This document shows positions 47,030 to 56,404 of a DNA stretch of 64,000 nt, in pieces (the first letter of the stretch is position 1; every line of letters starts with the position of its first letter). A program made the position numbers and the translations under genes. The stretch comes from Hyphomicrobiales bacterium. GTDB lineage: Bacteria; Pseudomonadota; Alphaproteobacteria; Rhizobiales; Xanthobacteraceae. A model generated the notes under the pieces. The model worked only from the letters and a program-made list of their open reading frames with translations. It searched no databases and had not been told where the DNA came from. The stretch is taken from assembly GCA_017305535.1 (NCBI GenBank), contig JAFKKN010000005.1, positions 124,001 through 188,000 of the forward strand, written 5' to 3'.

Positions 47030-48003
47030 CTGCCATACGTTCGGTTGCGCTAGGCTGCGGCTCCTATTTGCCGAAGCAGATCCTGACCAATGCCGACCTG
47101 GCCGCCAAGATCGACACCTCGGACGAGTGGATCGTGCAGCGTACGGGCATTCATGAACGCCATGTTGCTGCGCCGGACGAGTTTACCTCGCACCTTGCGA
47201 TCAACGCGGCGAAGGCCGCGCTGGCCGATGCCGGCATTGATGCGCAGTCGATCGACCTGATCGTGCTGGCGACGTCGACGCCGGACAACACGTTTCCGGC
47301 GACCGCGGTTGCCGTGCAGCACGGCCTCGGCATCAACCACGGCGCGGCGTTCGACCTTCAGGCGGTATGCTCCGGCTTCGTCTTTGCGCTGGCGACGGCA
47401 GATAACTTTCTGCGCAGCGGTGCGTTCAAGCGTGCGCTTGTGATCGGTGCCGAAACCTTCTCGCGCATTCTGGACTGGACCGATCGCGGCACCTGCGTGC
47501 TGTTCGGCGACGGTGCCGGCGCGATCGTTCTCGAAGCGCAGGAGCAGCCTGGGCTGTCCTCCGATCGCGGCGTGCTGACGACGCATTTGCGCTCCGATGG
47601 TCGGCACAAGGCAAAGCTGTTCGTCGATGGCGGTCCTTCGACGACGCAAACCGTGGGACATCTGCGGATGGAAGGCCGCGAGGTGTTCAAGCATGCGGTC
47701 GGCATGATCACCGACGTGATCGTCGATGCGTTCAATGCGACGGGGACGTCTGCGGATGATATCGACTGGTTCGTTCCGCATCAGGCCAACAAGCGCATCA
47801 TCGATGCTTCAGCGCACAAGTTGCATATTGCGCCGCAGAAAGTCGTGCTGACTGTAGATCGTCACGGCAACACATCGGCTGCTTCGATTCCGTTGGCGTT
47901 GGATACGGCGGTGCATGACGGTCGCGTCAAGCGAGGCGATCTTGTGCTGCTGGAAGCGATGGGCGGCGGTTTTACCTGGGGTTCCGCGCTACTGCGCTGG
48001 TGA
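47026..48003 (+). CDS. fabH: Beta-ketoacyl-ACP synthase III
   Basis: The 325-residue initiating condensing enzyme of fatty acid synthesis joins acetyl-CoA with malonyl-ACP. The catalytic triad is visible: Cys115 in QAVCSGF, His in [12 protein letters not shown], Asn in [13 protein letters not shown]. It starts with GTG overlapping the plsX stop (GTGA), so the two are coupled. Followed by ihfA after about 130 bp. Confidence 0.97.
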   Translation: MTAIRSVALGCGSYLPKQILTNADLAAKIDTSDEWIVQRTGIHERHVAAPDEFTSHLAINAAKAALADAGIDAQSIDLIVLATSTPDNTFPATAVAVQHGLGINHGAAFDLQAVCSGFVFALATADNFLRSGAFKRALVIGAETFSRILDWTDRGTCVLFGDGAGAIVLEAQEQPGLSSDRGVLTTHLRSDGRHKAKLFVDGGPSTTQTVGHLRMEGREVFKHAVGMITDVIVDAFNATGTSADDIDWFVPHQANKRIIDASAHKLHIAPQKVVLTVDRHGNTSAASIPLALDTAVHDGRVKRGDLVLLEAMGGGFTWGSALLRW

Positions 48004-48132
48004 GCCTGAAGCTCGTATTTGTATCGAGTTTGCTTGATCTGAATGCGACTGCATTGATGTGCGCTGTTGACCGGCGCGCGCTAAGCTCATAATTTCCGAG
48101 GCGAAATTTTCCGCCGTGAGTTGGGGCAGGCG

Positions 48133-48462
48133 ATGGCTGGAACTGGCAAAACCGTAACACGTGTCGATTTGTGTGAGGCCGTCTATCAGAAGGTGGGCTT
48201 ATCGCGCACGGAGTCGTCTGCGTTCGTTGAGCTGGTGTTGAAGGAAATCACCGATTGCCTTGAGAAGGGCGAGACCGTGAAGTTGTCGTCGTTCGGCTCA
48301 TTCATGGTACGCAAGAAAGGCCAGCGCATCGGCCGCAATCCAAAGACCGGAACCGAAGTTCCTATCTCGCCGCGCCGGGTGATGGTGTTCAAGCCATCAG
48401 CGATCCTCAAGCAGAGGATCAATGCTAACAGCGCGGGCAACGGCGCCGATAACGGCGAGTAA
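48133..48462 (+). CDS. ihfA: Integration host factor subunit alpha
   Basis: The 109-residue DNA-bending protein heterodimerises with IhfB. Motifs: [80 protein letters not shown], with the Pro-tipped beta arm ([11 protein letters not shown]) that intercalates in DNA. The ATG at 48133 follows GGGGCAGGCG. The C-terminal tail ([13 protein letters not shown]) is an alphaproteobacterial extension. It lies before the MerR gene in the same direction. Confidence 0.94.
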   Translation: MAGTGKTVTRVDLCEAVYQKVGLSRTESSAFVELVLKEITDCLEKGETVKLSSFGSFMVRKKGQRIGRNPKTGTEVPISPRRVMVFKPSAILKQRINANSAGNGADNGE

Positions 48463-48593
48463 TTTTCGAGGCGTCTCACGCGTCTCGTTTGTCCTTTTGA
48501 AATCGTCATTGCTTTCCAATCGACGCTTGCTGCGGTAGAGTCAGGCGATGCGTTGCGATGTTGGATTCGCGCCACCGTCAAGCACAGGAGGGC

Positions 48594-49259
48594 ATGCATT
48601 TGGACAAGGCGCCGGATGCATTCCGCACCATCAGCGAGGTCGCTGAGGAGCTTGAAGTTCCGCAGCATGTGCTGCGCTTTTGGGAGACACGCTTCTCGCA
48701 GATCAAGCCGATGAAGCGCAGCGGCGGCCGCCGCTACTATCGCCCCGACGACGTCGATCTGCTGCGTGGTATCCGTCGGCTGCTCTACGGCGAGGGATAC
48801 ACGATCCGCGGCGTGCAGCGGATCCTGAAAGCGCACGGCATCAAGTCGGTCCAGAGCCTGACCGAGAATGCAGCGGTGGTGTTCGGTCCGATCGAGCGAG
48901 CTGCGTCTGCGCGCGCGCATGATGGCGATGACGACCGCATCGAGGACATGCACGACGCGGCCGATGAGGCCGAGGAAGAGACTGAAGACGATATCGATGA
49001 GATGGCTGGGGACGACGAGGATTCGGAGGAGAGCGTCCCGCCGCAACGGCGTGAGCCCGAGTTGTCCACGCCCCGCCGTGTCGAGCCTGCGATGCGTTTC
49101 GAGCCGGAACCGTCGGCGCGACCAGCCGCCGGCCATCCCGGTGTGCCGAGCAGCCCGCGCGTCGAATTTCGTCGGCTCGATACCGACCGGCTGCGTGCGG
49201 TGCTGGTGGACCTGACCGCCTGCCGCCAGTTGCTCGACAGCGCATTAAAGGATGGCTAG
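48594..49259 (+). CDS. MerR-family transcriptional regulator
   Basis: The product (about 221 residues) has an N-terminal MerR winged helix: [69 protein letters not shown]. The middle is strongly acidic ([28 protein letters not shown]) and disordered, and a short conserved helix ([20 protein letters not shown]) ends it. There are no Cys metal ligands. A perfect AGGAGGG lies at 48586-48592: the ATG at 48594 is very close, whereas a TTG at 48600 gives ideal spacing and [10 protein letters not shown] as N-terminus, so TTG may be the real start. Regulon unknown. Confidence 0.85.
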   Translation: MHLDKAPDAFRTISEVAEELEVPQHVLRFWETRFSQIKPMKRSGGRRYYRPDDVDLLRGIRRLLYGEGYTIRGVQRILKAHGIKSVQSLTENAAVVFGPIERAASARAHDGDDDRIEDMHDAADEAEEETEDDIDEMAGDDEDSEESVPPQRREPELSTPRRVEPAMRFEPEPSARPAAGHPGVPSSPRVEFRRLDTDRLRAVLVDLTACRQLLDSALKDG

Positions 49260-49370
49260 GCGGGGATCGATGTGTTGCCTGACCGGCGTGAAGCATCAAT
49301 GACCTAAATCCATGGTCGGGCTGCTTGCGCCAAGGCCGGATCGCGGCTACAGGAACGGGGCCGAATGGCA

Positions 49371-49448
49371 CGGAGCGTGGCGCAGCCCGGTTAGCGCACT
49401 AGTCTGGGGGACTAGGGGTCGTGGGTTCGAATCCCGCCGCTCCGACCA
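49371..49448 (+). tRNA. tRNA-Pro (anticodon GGG)
   Basis: The acceptor stem pairs CGGAGCG with CGCTCCG, then discriminator A and encoded CCA. The D arm is GCGC-AGCCCGGTTA-GCGC; the anticodon stem CTAGT/ACTAG encloses loop CTGGGGG, reading GGG; the T arm is GTGGG-TTCGAAT-CCCGC. GGG decodes the proline codons CCC and CCU. Confidence 0.97.
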
Positions 49449-49705
49449 TTTAATCCGCGAAAGCCGGTTGGTATTGGCGCTCCAAGGTGTCCGATGCCAT
49501 GCGAGCGCAAACGGCGCCGGAATGTGCCGGCGCGCAAGCCCCCGAAAGAATTCCCAAGTCTTCGAACGACTGTTCGCAGGGGTGACCCATGGCGAGCGCA
49601 CGGCGCCGTTGACGTCGCGCGCAATCGGAATCGCTCAAGTTTGTGCCAGGTCAATGTTCGGCGTCATCGCGCATGTCATGCTGATCGTTGTCTGGAGGTG
49701 CCAAG

Positions 49706-50122
49706 ATGGGTGTCGCAGAAATTTGGGAGAAGTGGAAAGTCCGTCGCGCGCTCGCTTGCGAACTGAGTTCGCTCGATATGACCCAGCGCGAAGAACTGGC
49801 ACGCGATGTATGTGTCTCCGAGGATGCTTTTGAGCGCCTCTATGTCACGGGGGAGCGTACCGACGAGCTGGAGCGCCTGATGTGCGCGCTCGCGCTGGAT
49901 CCCGAAAAGACGGAGATCGTCAATCCGGGTGCCGTCACGCGCGACATGAGCCTCGTGTGCTCCGGTTGCCTGATGATCAATCGATGCCGACGCGAACTCG
50001 AGGCGGGCTCGGCGAGGCAGAACTACAATAAATACTGCCCCAACGCGCTGACGCTCAATGCGTTGCTTGAAGAGCAGGGCCTGTCGAGGCTGACGGCGCG
50101 CAACCGGGACCGGCATATCTGA
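49706..50122 (+). CDS. Cysteine-rich DUF6455-like protein
   Basis: The 138-residue protein begins MGVAEIWEKWKVRRALACELSSLDMTQREELARDVCVSEDAFERL, a helical N-terminal part with an HTH-like look, followed by a four-Cys region: CSGCLMINRCRRELE and YNKYCPNALTLNAL. This arrangement recalls DUF6455 proteins of Rhizobiales; metal or cluster binding is plausible but unproven. TGGAGGTG lies nine bases upstream of the ATG. It stands alone downstream of tRNA-Pro. Confidence 0.75.
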   Translation: MGVAEIWEKWKVRRALACELSSLDMTQREELARDVCVSEDAFERLYVTGERTDELERLMCALALDPEKTEIVNPGAVTRDMSLVCSGCLMINRCRRELEAGSARQNYNKYCPNALTLNALLEEQGLSRLTARNRDRHI

Positions 50123-50196
50123 GGCGTTTTACCGGGCAACGTCGCCAAGCCTGGAAGAAATGGTTGCTCGTTTTTGTATAAGGCGAGGGCATCGCG

Positions 50197-50436
50197 ATGC
50201 GCAGCAATTCCCAGCACCATATCGATCCCGTCGATGATGCCGGACGTGCCTGTCTCGAGTCGTTGATCCGCGATGATTTCGAACAATGTCATCCGGGTGA
50301 TAGCCTGGATGACATGAGGCGTAGGTCGGCCTTCAGCAGGGAAGACAGGGGCTTGTTGCGTGACTGGATGGCGGTCGCGGCCTCGCGAGCCGCAACGCGG
50401 CCAGATATTCTGCGTCGCATGATCGCCGCGGAGTGA
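50197..50436 (+). CDS. Hypothetical small protein (79 aa)
   Basis: The polar 79-residue product (HHIDPVDDAGRACLESLIRDDFEQCHPGDSLDDMRRRSAFSREDRGLLRDWMAVAASRAA) has two likely helices and no domain I recognise. GGCGAGGG precedes the ATG at about eight bases. It follows the Cys-rich gene by 74 bp in the same direction. Composition is plausible for a real protein, but there is no family support. Confidence 0.5.
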   Translation: MRSNSQHHIDPVDDAGRACLESLIRDDFEQCHPGDSLDDMRRRSAFSREDRGLLRDWMAVAASRAATRPDILRRMIAAE

Positions 50437-50615
50437 TGCTAGCGCGGCGTCGGTAAAAGCGAGCCTGAATCCCGCTCATACGGCATTGCGAACTACGACA
50501 AATCAATGCCACTCTAAGCAGCGGCGGATAGCATCGGCCATTCGCCGGTTCGATATGCGGTCCTCGTTCTCTTCGCCACGGCTATGAGCTACCGCGATGC
50601 TGGAGTTGGTAGGGT

Positions 50616-51530
50616 ATGAAAATCGCGGTGATGGGCGCCGGCGCGGTCGGTTGCTATTTCGGTGCCATGCTGGCGCGGCACGGGCACGACGTCGTCCTGA
50701 TCGGACGGCCCCAGCATGTGGAGGCAATCCGTGCCGGCGGCGGCGTGCAACTGGACAGCAAGGCTTTCGCGGGCGTGATTCCAATCGGCGCCACCACGGA
50801 GCCGGCGGGCGTTGAGGGTGCCGATCTCGTGCTTTTCTGCGTGAAGTCCGGCGACACTGAATCCGCCGGTCTCTCGATGAAGCCCTTTCTGAAGGATACG
50901 GCGACGATCCTCTCGTTGCAGAACGGCGTCGACAATCCCGCGCGCTTGCAGCCGCTGCTGCGACAGGCCGTGGTGCCGGCGGCGGTTTACGTCGCCACCG
51001 AAATGGCGGGGCCGGGTCATGTCTTGCACCACGGGCGAGGCGATCTTGTCATCGGCGCGTCTGCCGCAAGCGATGCCATCGCTGCGCAACTGAGCGCTGC
51101 CGCCATTCCGACCAAGGTGTCGGATCGTGTCATCGATCAACTGTGGGCCAAGCTGGTGGTCAATTGCGCCTACAACGCGCTGTCCGCGGTGGCGCAACTG
51201 CCTTACGGCCGGTTGTTCGATATCGATGGCGTGCGCGAGGTGATGCGGAACGTGGTCGAGGAGTGCGCCGCCGTGGCCCATGCCTTGAGTATCGCGTTGC
51301 CGAACAACATCTATGCCTCGACCGTCGCGCTGGTGACGTCGATGCCCAATCAATATTCGTCGACGGCGCAGGACGTCGCGCGCGGGCGGCCGAGCGAGAT
51401 CGATTTTCTCAACGGTTATGTCGTCCGCAAAGGCGCGGAGCTGAACATCCCGACTCCGGTCAATCTCACCTTGCACAGCATGGTGAAGCTGAAAGAATTG
51501 ACGCACGCGAAAGGCGAGGAACACGCATGA
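50616..51530 (+). CDS. 2-dehydropantoate 2-reductase family protein
   Basis: The 304-residue NADP-binding protein begins MKIAVMGAGAVGCYFGAMLARHGHDVVLIGRP (GxGxxG Rossmann). VNCAYNALSAVAQLPYGRLF and the C-terminal GRPSEIDFLNGYVVRKGAELNIPTPVN are typical of the ApbA/PanE family. The family includes ketopantoate reductase of pantothenate synthesis, but paralogues outside pan operons often act on other 2-oxo acids. Here it overlaps an SDR gene (ATGA) in a catabolic-looking cluster, so pantothenate function is not certain. Confidence 0.88.
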   Translation: MKIAVMGAGAVGCYFGAMLARHGHDVVLIGRPQHVEAIRAGGGVQLDSKAFAGVIPIGATTEPAGVEGADLVLFCVKSGDTESAGLSMKPFLKDTATILSLQNGVDNPARLQPLLRQAVVPAAVYVATEMAGPGHVLHHGRGDLVIGASAASDAIAAQLSAAAIPTKVSDRVIDQLWAKLVVNCAYNALSAVAQLPYGRLFDIDGVREVMRNVVEECAAVAHALSIALPNNIYASTVALVTSMPNQYSSTAQDVARGRPSEIDFLNGYVVRKGAELNIPTPVNLTLHSMVKLKELTHAKGEEHA

Positions 51531-52495
51531 AGGATTTTGCCGGACGGATCGCGGTTATTACCGGAGGCGGCACGGGCATGGGCCGGGAGTTGGCTCGCCA
51601 GCTTGTCGCCGAGGGGTGCAATGTTGCGATGTGCGACGTCTCAGCGGCCAACATGGCTGAAACCAAGCGGCTATGTGAGGTCGAGCGTCTGCCGCAGGGG
51701 CTACGCATCACCACCCACGTTGCGGACGTTTCCGACGAAGCGCAGATGCAGCGGTTTCGCGACGAGGTGGCCGAGCAGCAGGAAACCGACAAGATTCATC
51801 TGCTGTTCAACAATGCTGGTATCGGTGGCGGCGGAAGTCTCTTCTTCAGCAGTCGCGAGCAGTGGGACCGCACTTTCAACATTTGCTGGGGCGGCGTCTA
51901 TTTCGGCACTCGCACGTTCCTGCCGATGCTGGTGAAGGCGGATGCCGGCCATATCGTCAACACCTCCAGCGTCAACGGTTTCTGGGCCTCGCTTGGTCCG
52001 AGCGTCCCGCACACCGCTTACAGCGCCGCCAAGTTCGCCGTGAAGGGATTCACCGAAGCATTGATCACCGATCTGCGACTGAACGCGCCGCATATCAAAT
52101 GTTCGGTGGTGATGCCGGGCCACATCGGCACGTCGATCATGTCGAATTCGCGCAGGGTGCAGAAAGGCGTCGAGACCGATGCGCTCGATCAGGTCGAGAT
52201 CGAGCAGATGCGCGGCCGGCTGGTGGCGGGCGGCGTCGACGTCTCGCAACTGTCGGACGACGCCATTCAGCAGATGGCGGCAGAGCGGGCGCGAGTCTTT
52301 CTCGAGGAAGCGCCGATGACGGCGTCGGTCGCCGCCAAGATCATCCTCGACGGCGTCAAGGCGGAGCGCTGGCGAATTTTGGTCGGGCAGGATGCCGAAT
52401 TGCTCGACCGCTGGGTACGTGGCGCACCGGAGACTGCCTACGATCCCGATTTCCACACGCGGTTTGCGGCCGAGGCAGGCTGGAAGCTCGGGTAG
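51527..52495 (+). CDS. Short-chain dehydrogenase/reductase, long-tailed
   Basis: The 322-residue SDR has TGGGTGMG (13-20) for NAD(P), NNAGIGGGG, and the catalytic NTSSVNG...AYSAAKFAVKGFTEAL (Ser, Tyr, Lys). The C-terminal extension of about 70 residues (LSDDAIQQMAAERARVF, EDAP-like helix, WRILVGQDAELLDRW) is longer than in FabG-like SDRs and resembles SDRs acting on acyl or cyclic alcohols. It overlaps the reductase gene upstream (ATGA), giving a two-gene operon. It is convergent with the acetamidase gene after six bp. Confidence 0.9.
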   Translation: MKDFAGRIAVITGGGTGMGRELARQLVAEGCNVAMCDVSAANMAETKRLCEVERLPQGLRITTHVADVSDEAQMQRFRDEVAEQQETDKIHLLFNNAGIGGGGSLFFSSREQWDRTFNICWGGVYFGTRTFLPMLVKADAGHIVNTSSVNGFWASLGPSVPHTAYSAAKFAVKGFTEALITDLRLNAPHIKCSVVMPGHIGTSIMSNSRRVQKGVETDALDQVEIEQMRGRLVAGGVDVSQLSDDAIQQMAAERARVFLEEAPMTASVAAKIILDGVKAERWRILVGQDAELLDRWVRGAPETAYDPDFHTRFAAEAGWKLG

Positions 52496-52501
52496 TCGCG
52501 A

Positions 52502-53443
52502 TTACCCGTGCACGATCGTTTTTTCGATCATGCAATGAATGCCTTTGGAGCCGTTGACCGTCTGCGTCACGTGAAGGTCCGCGGCGAGGCTGCACAACAT
52601 GTAGGCATCCTCGCGCGACAGCCCGCGCTGTTCGCCGAGCAGCACGATCATGTCACGCAGTGCGTTTTCGGTACAGCGGTCTAGGTCGGGATGCATCGCG
52701 ATGGTGATGTAATGCGTCGGCGTTTCCGCGCGCGGCGTGGAAAAATTCAGATCCTTGCGCAGGACGAACCGGAAGCGGCCCTGTAGCGCCGTCTCGATCG
52801 CCGTGACGCAGACTTCGCCGTCGCCTTGTGCGCCGTGGCCGTCGCCACAGGAAAACATCGCGCCGGGGACGAACACTGGCAGGAATAGTTTGGTGCCGGG
52901 CACCAGTTCCTTGAGGTCGATATTGCCACCCATCGCGCGCGGCACCAGCGATGAGATGCGCCCCCACGCCGGCGGGGGTGATACGCCCATGACGCCGAAG
53001 AACGGCTTGAGCGGAAGGTCCAGGCCCCATGGCATACGGCCAACCATGCGCTTGGCATCGAGCGGAATATTGACGAGGCGCTGTTCGGGAAAATCCTCGG
53101 GCAGGGTACCCATCAACGGACGAATGACATTCCAGCCCCAGTCCTGCCGCAGCTGGATATCGAGAATGTCGACCTGGAGCACGTCGCCGGGCTCCGCGTC
53201 CGCGACGGCGATCGGTCCCGTCAGGATATGGCCGGGCAGCATGCGTTCGTTCTCGTTGTGAATGGCGTCGAGTTCGGGTGGGACATGAAACTTGCTTCGA
53301 TCCGGGATGACCTCCGGACTGCCGCTCACGGTGTCGATGGTTACTTCGTCACCGCTGGCGATATGAAGAACGGGCTGCAGCTTTGCCTCGAAGAATCCCC
53401 AGTGGCAGGTTTTCGGGCTGGCGGCGACATAATGATGCGGCAT
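52502..53443 (-). CDS. Acetamidase/formamidase family protein
   Basis: The 313-residue protein matches FmdA/AmdA: HHYVAASPKTCHWGFFEAKLQPVLHIASGDEVTIDTVSG, GHILTGPIAVADAEPGDVLQVDIL, FFGVMGVSP, PRAMGGNIDLKELVPGTKLFLPVFVPGAMFSCGDGHGAQGDGEVCVTAIE. Members hydrolyse formamide or acetamide to ammonia and the acid, with a metal site near GDGHGAQGDGE. GAGGAAA lies seven bases before the ATG. The LysR gene is 57 bp upstream on the same strand. Confidence 0.92.
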   Translation of the reverse strand: MPHHYVAASPKTCHWGFFEAKLQPVLHIASGDEVTIDTVSGSPEVIPDRSKFHVPPELDAIHNENERMLPGHILTGPIAVADAEPGDVLQVDILDIQLRQDWGWNVIRPLMGTLPEDFPEQRLVNIPLDAKRMVGRMPWGLDLPLKPFFGVMGVSPPPAWGRISSLVPRAMGGNIDLKELVPGTKLFLPVFVPGAMFSCGDGHGAQGDGEVCVTAIETALQGRFRFVLRKDLNFSTPRAETPTHYITIAMHPDLDRCTENALRDMIVLLGEQRGLSREDAYMLCSLAADLHVTQTVNGSKGIHCMIEKTIVHG

Positions 53444-53500
53444 GATTGTTTCCTCGCCCTGAGAGTGCGCGAGTGTGGGCCACGCCCATTCGATTGTCGA

Positions 53501-54403
53501 TCAGGTGAGTGCGTCGCGATGCAGCACGCTTTCCAGCCAATCGATGAACACGCGCAGCCGATGCGACAGGTGTTGCCGATGCGGATACAGCAGCGTCATC
53601 GGCATCGACGCGGCGCGGAAGTCGGGCATCACCTCGACGAGTGCCCCGGATGCAAGATGATCTTTCACGTCGTAAGCCGGAATCTGGATCAGGCCGATGC
53701 CGGCGAGGCAGCAGGCGATATAGGCTTCGGCACTGTTGACAGTGACGCGCGCGCGAGGTGTGCAGATTTTTGCCACGCCATCCGCGATCCACTCCCACGG
53801 TACGATGCGCCCGTTCGACGGTGAGGCGTAGCTCACTGCGAAATGCGCGGCGAGGTCGTCGGGATGACGCGGCGTGCCGTGAGCGGCGAGATAGGCAGGG
53901 CTTGCGACGTTGATCAGCGCCAGTTCGCCGATGTGGCGCGCGATCAGACCGGAATCGGCGAGAGAACCCACCCGCAAGGCACAATCGATATTCTCCTCAA
54001 TCAGATTCACAGTGCGGTCGGTCGATCCGAAATCGACGTCGATACCAGGAAAGCGCGCGAGGAATTCCGGCAGGGCCGGTGCGAGGATCAAACGCCCGAT
54101 GCGTCCGGGCACGTCAACGCGAATCCGACCGGCGGGGAGAACGGCGTCGTTGCGAAACAGATTCTCGATTTCATCGACATCGGCGATGGCGCGCAAGCAT
54201 CGCTCGTAGAATGCGTGACCGTCCTGCGTCGGCGCGACCTTGCGGGTGGTGCGTGACAATAATCGTGCGCCGACGCGGCTTTCCAGTGTCTGGATCGCCG
54301 CCGAGATCGAAGAACGGGGCAGGCCAAGCGTCGTTGCGGCTTTGGTGAAACTGCCGCTTTCAACGACACGGGCGAAGACCCTGAAGAGTTCTATTCGATC
54401 CAT
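53501..54403 (-). CDS. LysR-family transcriptional regulator
   Basis: The 300-residue protein has the N-terminal LysR helix-turn-helix (MDRIELFRVFARVVESGSFTKAATTLGLPRSSISAAIQTLESRVGARLLSRTTRKVAPTQDGHAFYERC) and a periplasmic-binding-like effector domain (GRLILAPALPEFLARFPGIDVDFGSTDR). The group is of the CrgA/AaeR type. It is divergent from the SDR gene at 54537, with a 15-bp palindrome in between, so it probably controls that SDR and its own gene, perhaps also the acetamidase downstream. The inducer is not known. Confidence 0.93.
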   Translation of the reverse strand: MDRIELFRVFARVVESGSFTKAATTLGLPRSSISAAIQTLESRVGARLLSRTTRKVAPTQDGHAFYERCLRAIADVDEIENLFRNDAVLPAGRIRVDVPGRIGRLILAPALPEFLARFPGIDVDFGSTDRTVNLIEENIDCALRVGSLADSGLIARHIGELALINVASPAYLAAHGTPRHPDDLAAHFAVSYASPSNGRIVPWEWIADGVAKICTPRARVTVNSAEAYIACCLAGIGLIQIPAYDVKDHLASGALVEVMPDFRAASMPMTLLYPHRQHLSHRLRVFIDWLESVLHRDALT

Positions 54404-54440
54404 TGATCAGCGAGCCTACCCGATTATTGTTCGAAAAATC

Positions 54441-54455
54441 TGACATATATTGTCA
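54441..54455. promoter_or_regulatory. Candidate LysR operator
   Basis: TGACA-TATAT-TGTCA is a perfect inverted repeat in the divergent LysR/SDR gap, 38 bp before the LysR start and 82 bp before the SDR start. Such interrupted dyads are typical LysR recognition sites. AT-rich surroundings fit a promoter. Confidence 0.55.
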
Positions 54456-54536
54456 TATCAGGCGAGTTTAATCTGTTTTTCAAGATGGTAGTTGTTGTTT
54501 GAGGGCTGCATGGGTGGCCGCAGACGGGAGCACGAT

Positions 54537-55310
54537 ATGACTAACCACAGCATCAAGGGAAAAACCGTCATCATCGCGGGCGGTGCCAAGAACCTCGGCG
54601 GCCTGCTGGCGCGCGATCTGGCGGCATACGGTGCCAGGGCGGTGGCCATCCACTACAACAGCGCCGCGACCAAGGCGGATGCCGACAAGACGGTCGCGGC
54701 GGTCAAGGCCGCGGGAGCAGACGCGGTGGCGTTGCAAGGCAATCTTACGACGGCCGCGGCGATGGAGAAGCTGTTCGTGGACACCGTTGCCGCCGTCGGC
54801 AAGCCGGATATCGCCATCAACACCGTCGGCAAGGTGTTGAAGAAACCGATGGTGGAAATATCCGAGGCCGAATACGACGAGATGAGCGCGGTGAACGCCA
54901 AATCGGCGTTCTTCTTCCTCAAGGAGGCCGGCCGCCATCTCAACGATAACGGCAAGATCTGCACGCTGGTGACGTCGCTGCTCGGCGCCTTCACGCCATT
55001 CTACGCGTCCTATGCCGGCACCAAGGCGCCGGTGGAGCATTTCACCCGCGCGGCTTCGAAGGAGTTCGGCGAGCGCGGCATCTCGGTGACCGCGATCGGA
55101 CCCGGCCCGATGGACACGCCGTTCTTCTATCCGGCCGAAGGCGCGGATGCGGTGGCCTATCACAAGACCGCCGCGGCGCTCTCGAAATTCTCCAAGACCG
55201 GCCTCACCGATATCGAGGATATCGTCCCGTTTATCCGCTTTCTGGTGTCGGACGGTTGGTGGATGACCGGGCAGACCATTCTGGTGAACGGCGGCTACAC
55301 CACGAAGTAG
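54537..55310 (+). CDS. Short-chain dehydrogenase/reductase (LysR-linked)
   Basis: The 257-residue SDR has an unusual cofactor loop IAGGAKNLGGLLARDL in place of TGxxxGIG, then NTVGKVLKKP and LVTSLLGAFTPFYASYAGTKAPVEHFTRAA (Ser, Tyr, Lys). It ends with DGWWMTGQTILVNGGYTTK, a FabG-like end. Substrate unknown. The ATG at 54537 follows GGGAG; the upstream open frame lacks conserved sequence. Divergent from the LysR gene, whose product is its likely regulator. Confidence 0.9.
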   Translation: MTNHSIKGKTVIIAGGAKNLGGLLARDLAAYGARAVAIHYNSAATKADADKTVAAVKAAGADAVALQGNLTTAAAMEKLFVDTVAAVGKPDIAINTVGKVLKKPMVEISEAEYDEMSAVNAKSAFFFLKEAGRHLNDNGKICTLVTSLLGAFTPFYASYAGTKAPVEHFTRAASKEFGERGISVTAIGPGPMDTPFFYPAEGADAVAYHKTAAALSKFSKTGLTDIEDIVPFIRFLVSDGWWMTGQTILVNGGYTTK

Positions 55311-55455
55311 TCGAACCTACAGTTGAAAGAGCCCCGGCTATTCGAGTGGCGGCGTGTCCACAGCGATCGCCGCCATTCGCGTTTTACCGTTTCCATTGTT
55401 TATTGTTGTTCTAAACTGGCCAGAGATACAGGACACAGGCAAGGAAACCGAAGTC

Positions 55456-56262
55456 ATGCAGCAAGACGTCAAGACGCGCGAGACGGCGCAGGGTGAAACC
55501 ATCGATCTCGCGGCGCTGGTGGCCGATCTCAACACATTGCTGCGTCTCAAGACGACCGTGATCGGCATGAAGATGTTCTCTACCGTCGCAGAGATGGAGG
55601 CGATACCGAAAATCCGCCGGCCCAACGCCATCCACACCACGGATCAGATCGTCAGCATGGCATCGCGGCTCGGCTGGACCGTGGGCATCACCTCCGCCGA
55701 TCTGGTCGGCGCGCAGTGTCGCGCGGTGATCGGCCTTGCGCCAACCGACGAGAAGTGGCTCAAGGGCGAATCCTATGTCGGCGTCTGGCATGGCACGCAG
55801 GAAGATGCGCAGAAGCGTCAGGAAGCGCTGTGCACAGTGCCTTACGGTCGCTATCAGGCGATGGCGGTGAGCCCGCTCGCCAGCGGTCGCCTGAACCCAC
55901 CGGATACCTGCATGGTCTACGCGACGCCCGGCCAGATGATCATCCTTATCAACGGACTGCAGTATACCGGCTACAAGAAGTTCGAATGGGGTGTGGTCGG
56001 TGAAACCGCCTGCGCCGATTCCTGGGGGCGGGCGCTTGCAACCGGTGAGCCGAGCCTGTCGTTGCCGTGCTTTGCCGAGCGGCGCTACGGCGGCGTGCCG
56101 GATGAGGAGATGCTGATGGCGCTGTCGCCGGCGCATCTCGCCAAGGCGGTGGTCGGAATGAAGGCGTTGGCCAAAAACGGCCTGCGCTATCCGATCGCGC
56201 CCTACGGTATCCAGAGCGATGTTCGTGCTGGAATGGGCGTCTCGTACGCCGACCGGAAATAG
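55456..56262 (+). CDS. DUF169 domain protein
   Basis: The 268-residue soluble protein has the DUF169 features: LVADLNTLLRLKTTVIGMKMF, SADLVGAQCRAVIGLAP, FVLLPLV-like region PPDTCMVYATPGQMIILINGLQY and ETACADSWGRALATGEPSLSLPCFAERRYGG, which contains the conserved Cys. The family function is unknown; it is often found near redox or C1 metabolism genes. The ATG at 55456 follows AAGGAAACCG. It lies 145 bp after the SDR, same strand, and may belong to the same regulon. Confidence 0.85.
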   Translation: MQQDVKTRETAQGETIDLAALVADLNTLLRLKTTVIGMKMFSTVAEMEAIPKIRRPNAIHTTDQIVSMASRLGWTVGITSADLVGAQCRAVIGLAPTDEKWLKGESYVGVWHGTQEDAQKRQEALCTVPYGRYQAMAVSPLASGRLNPPDTCMVYATPGQMIILINGLQYTGYKKFEWGVVGETACADSWGRALATGEPSLSLPCFAERRYGGVPDEEMLMALSPAHLAKAVVGMKALAKNGLRYPIAPYGIQSDVRAGMGVSYADRK

Positions 56263-56404
56263 GCGTCGTCGAAGCGCCTGCCGCGCGGGAGAGGCATATC
56301 CGTCCGGTGCCGGGCGGACTTGACCGGTGTGCCCGGCAGTGATGGAACGGGCGTCCCGGCGTGCGCCGCAATGATTCGCCGTCACGATTCTTGGAGTCCC
56401 GTCA

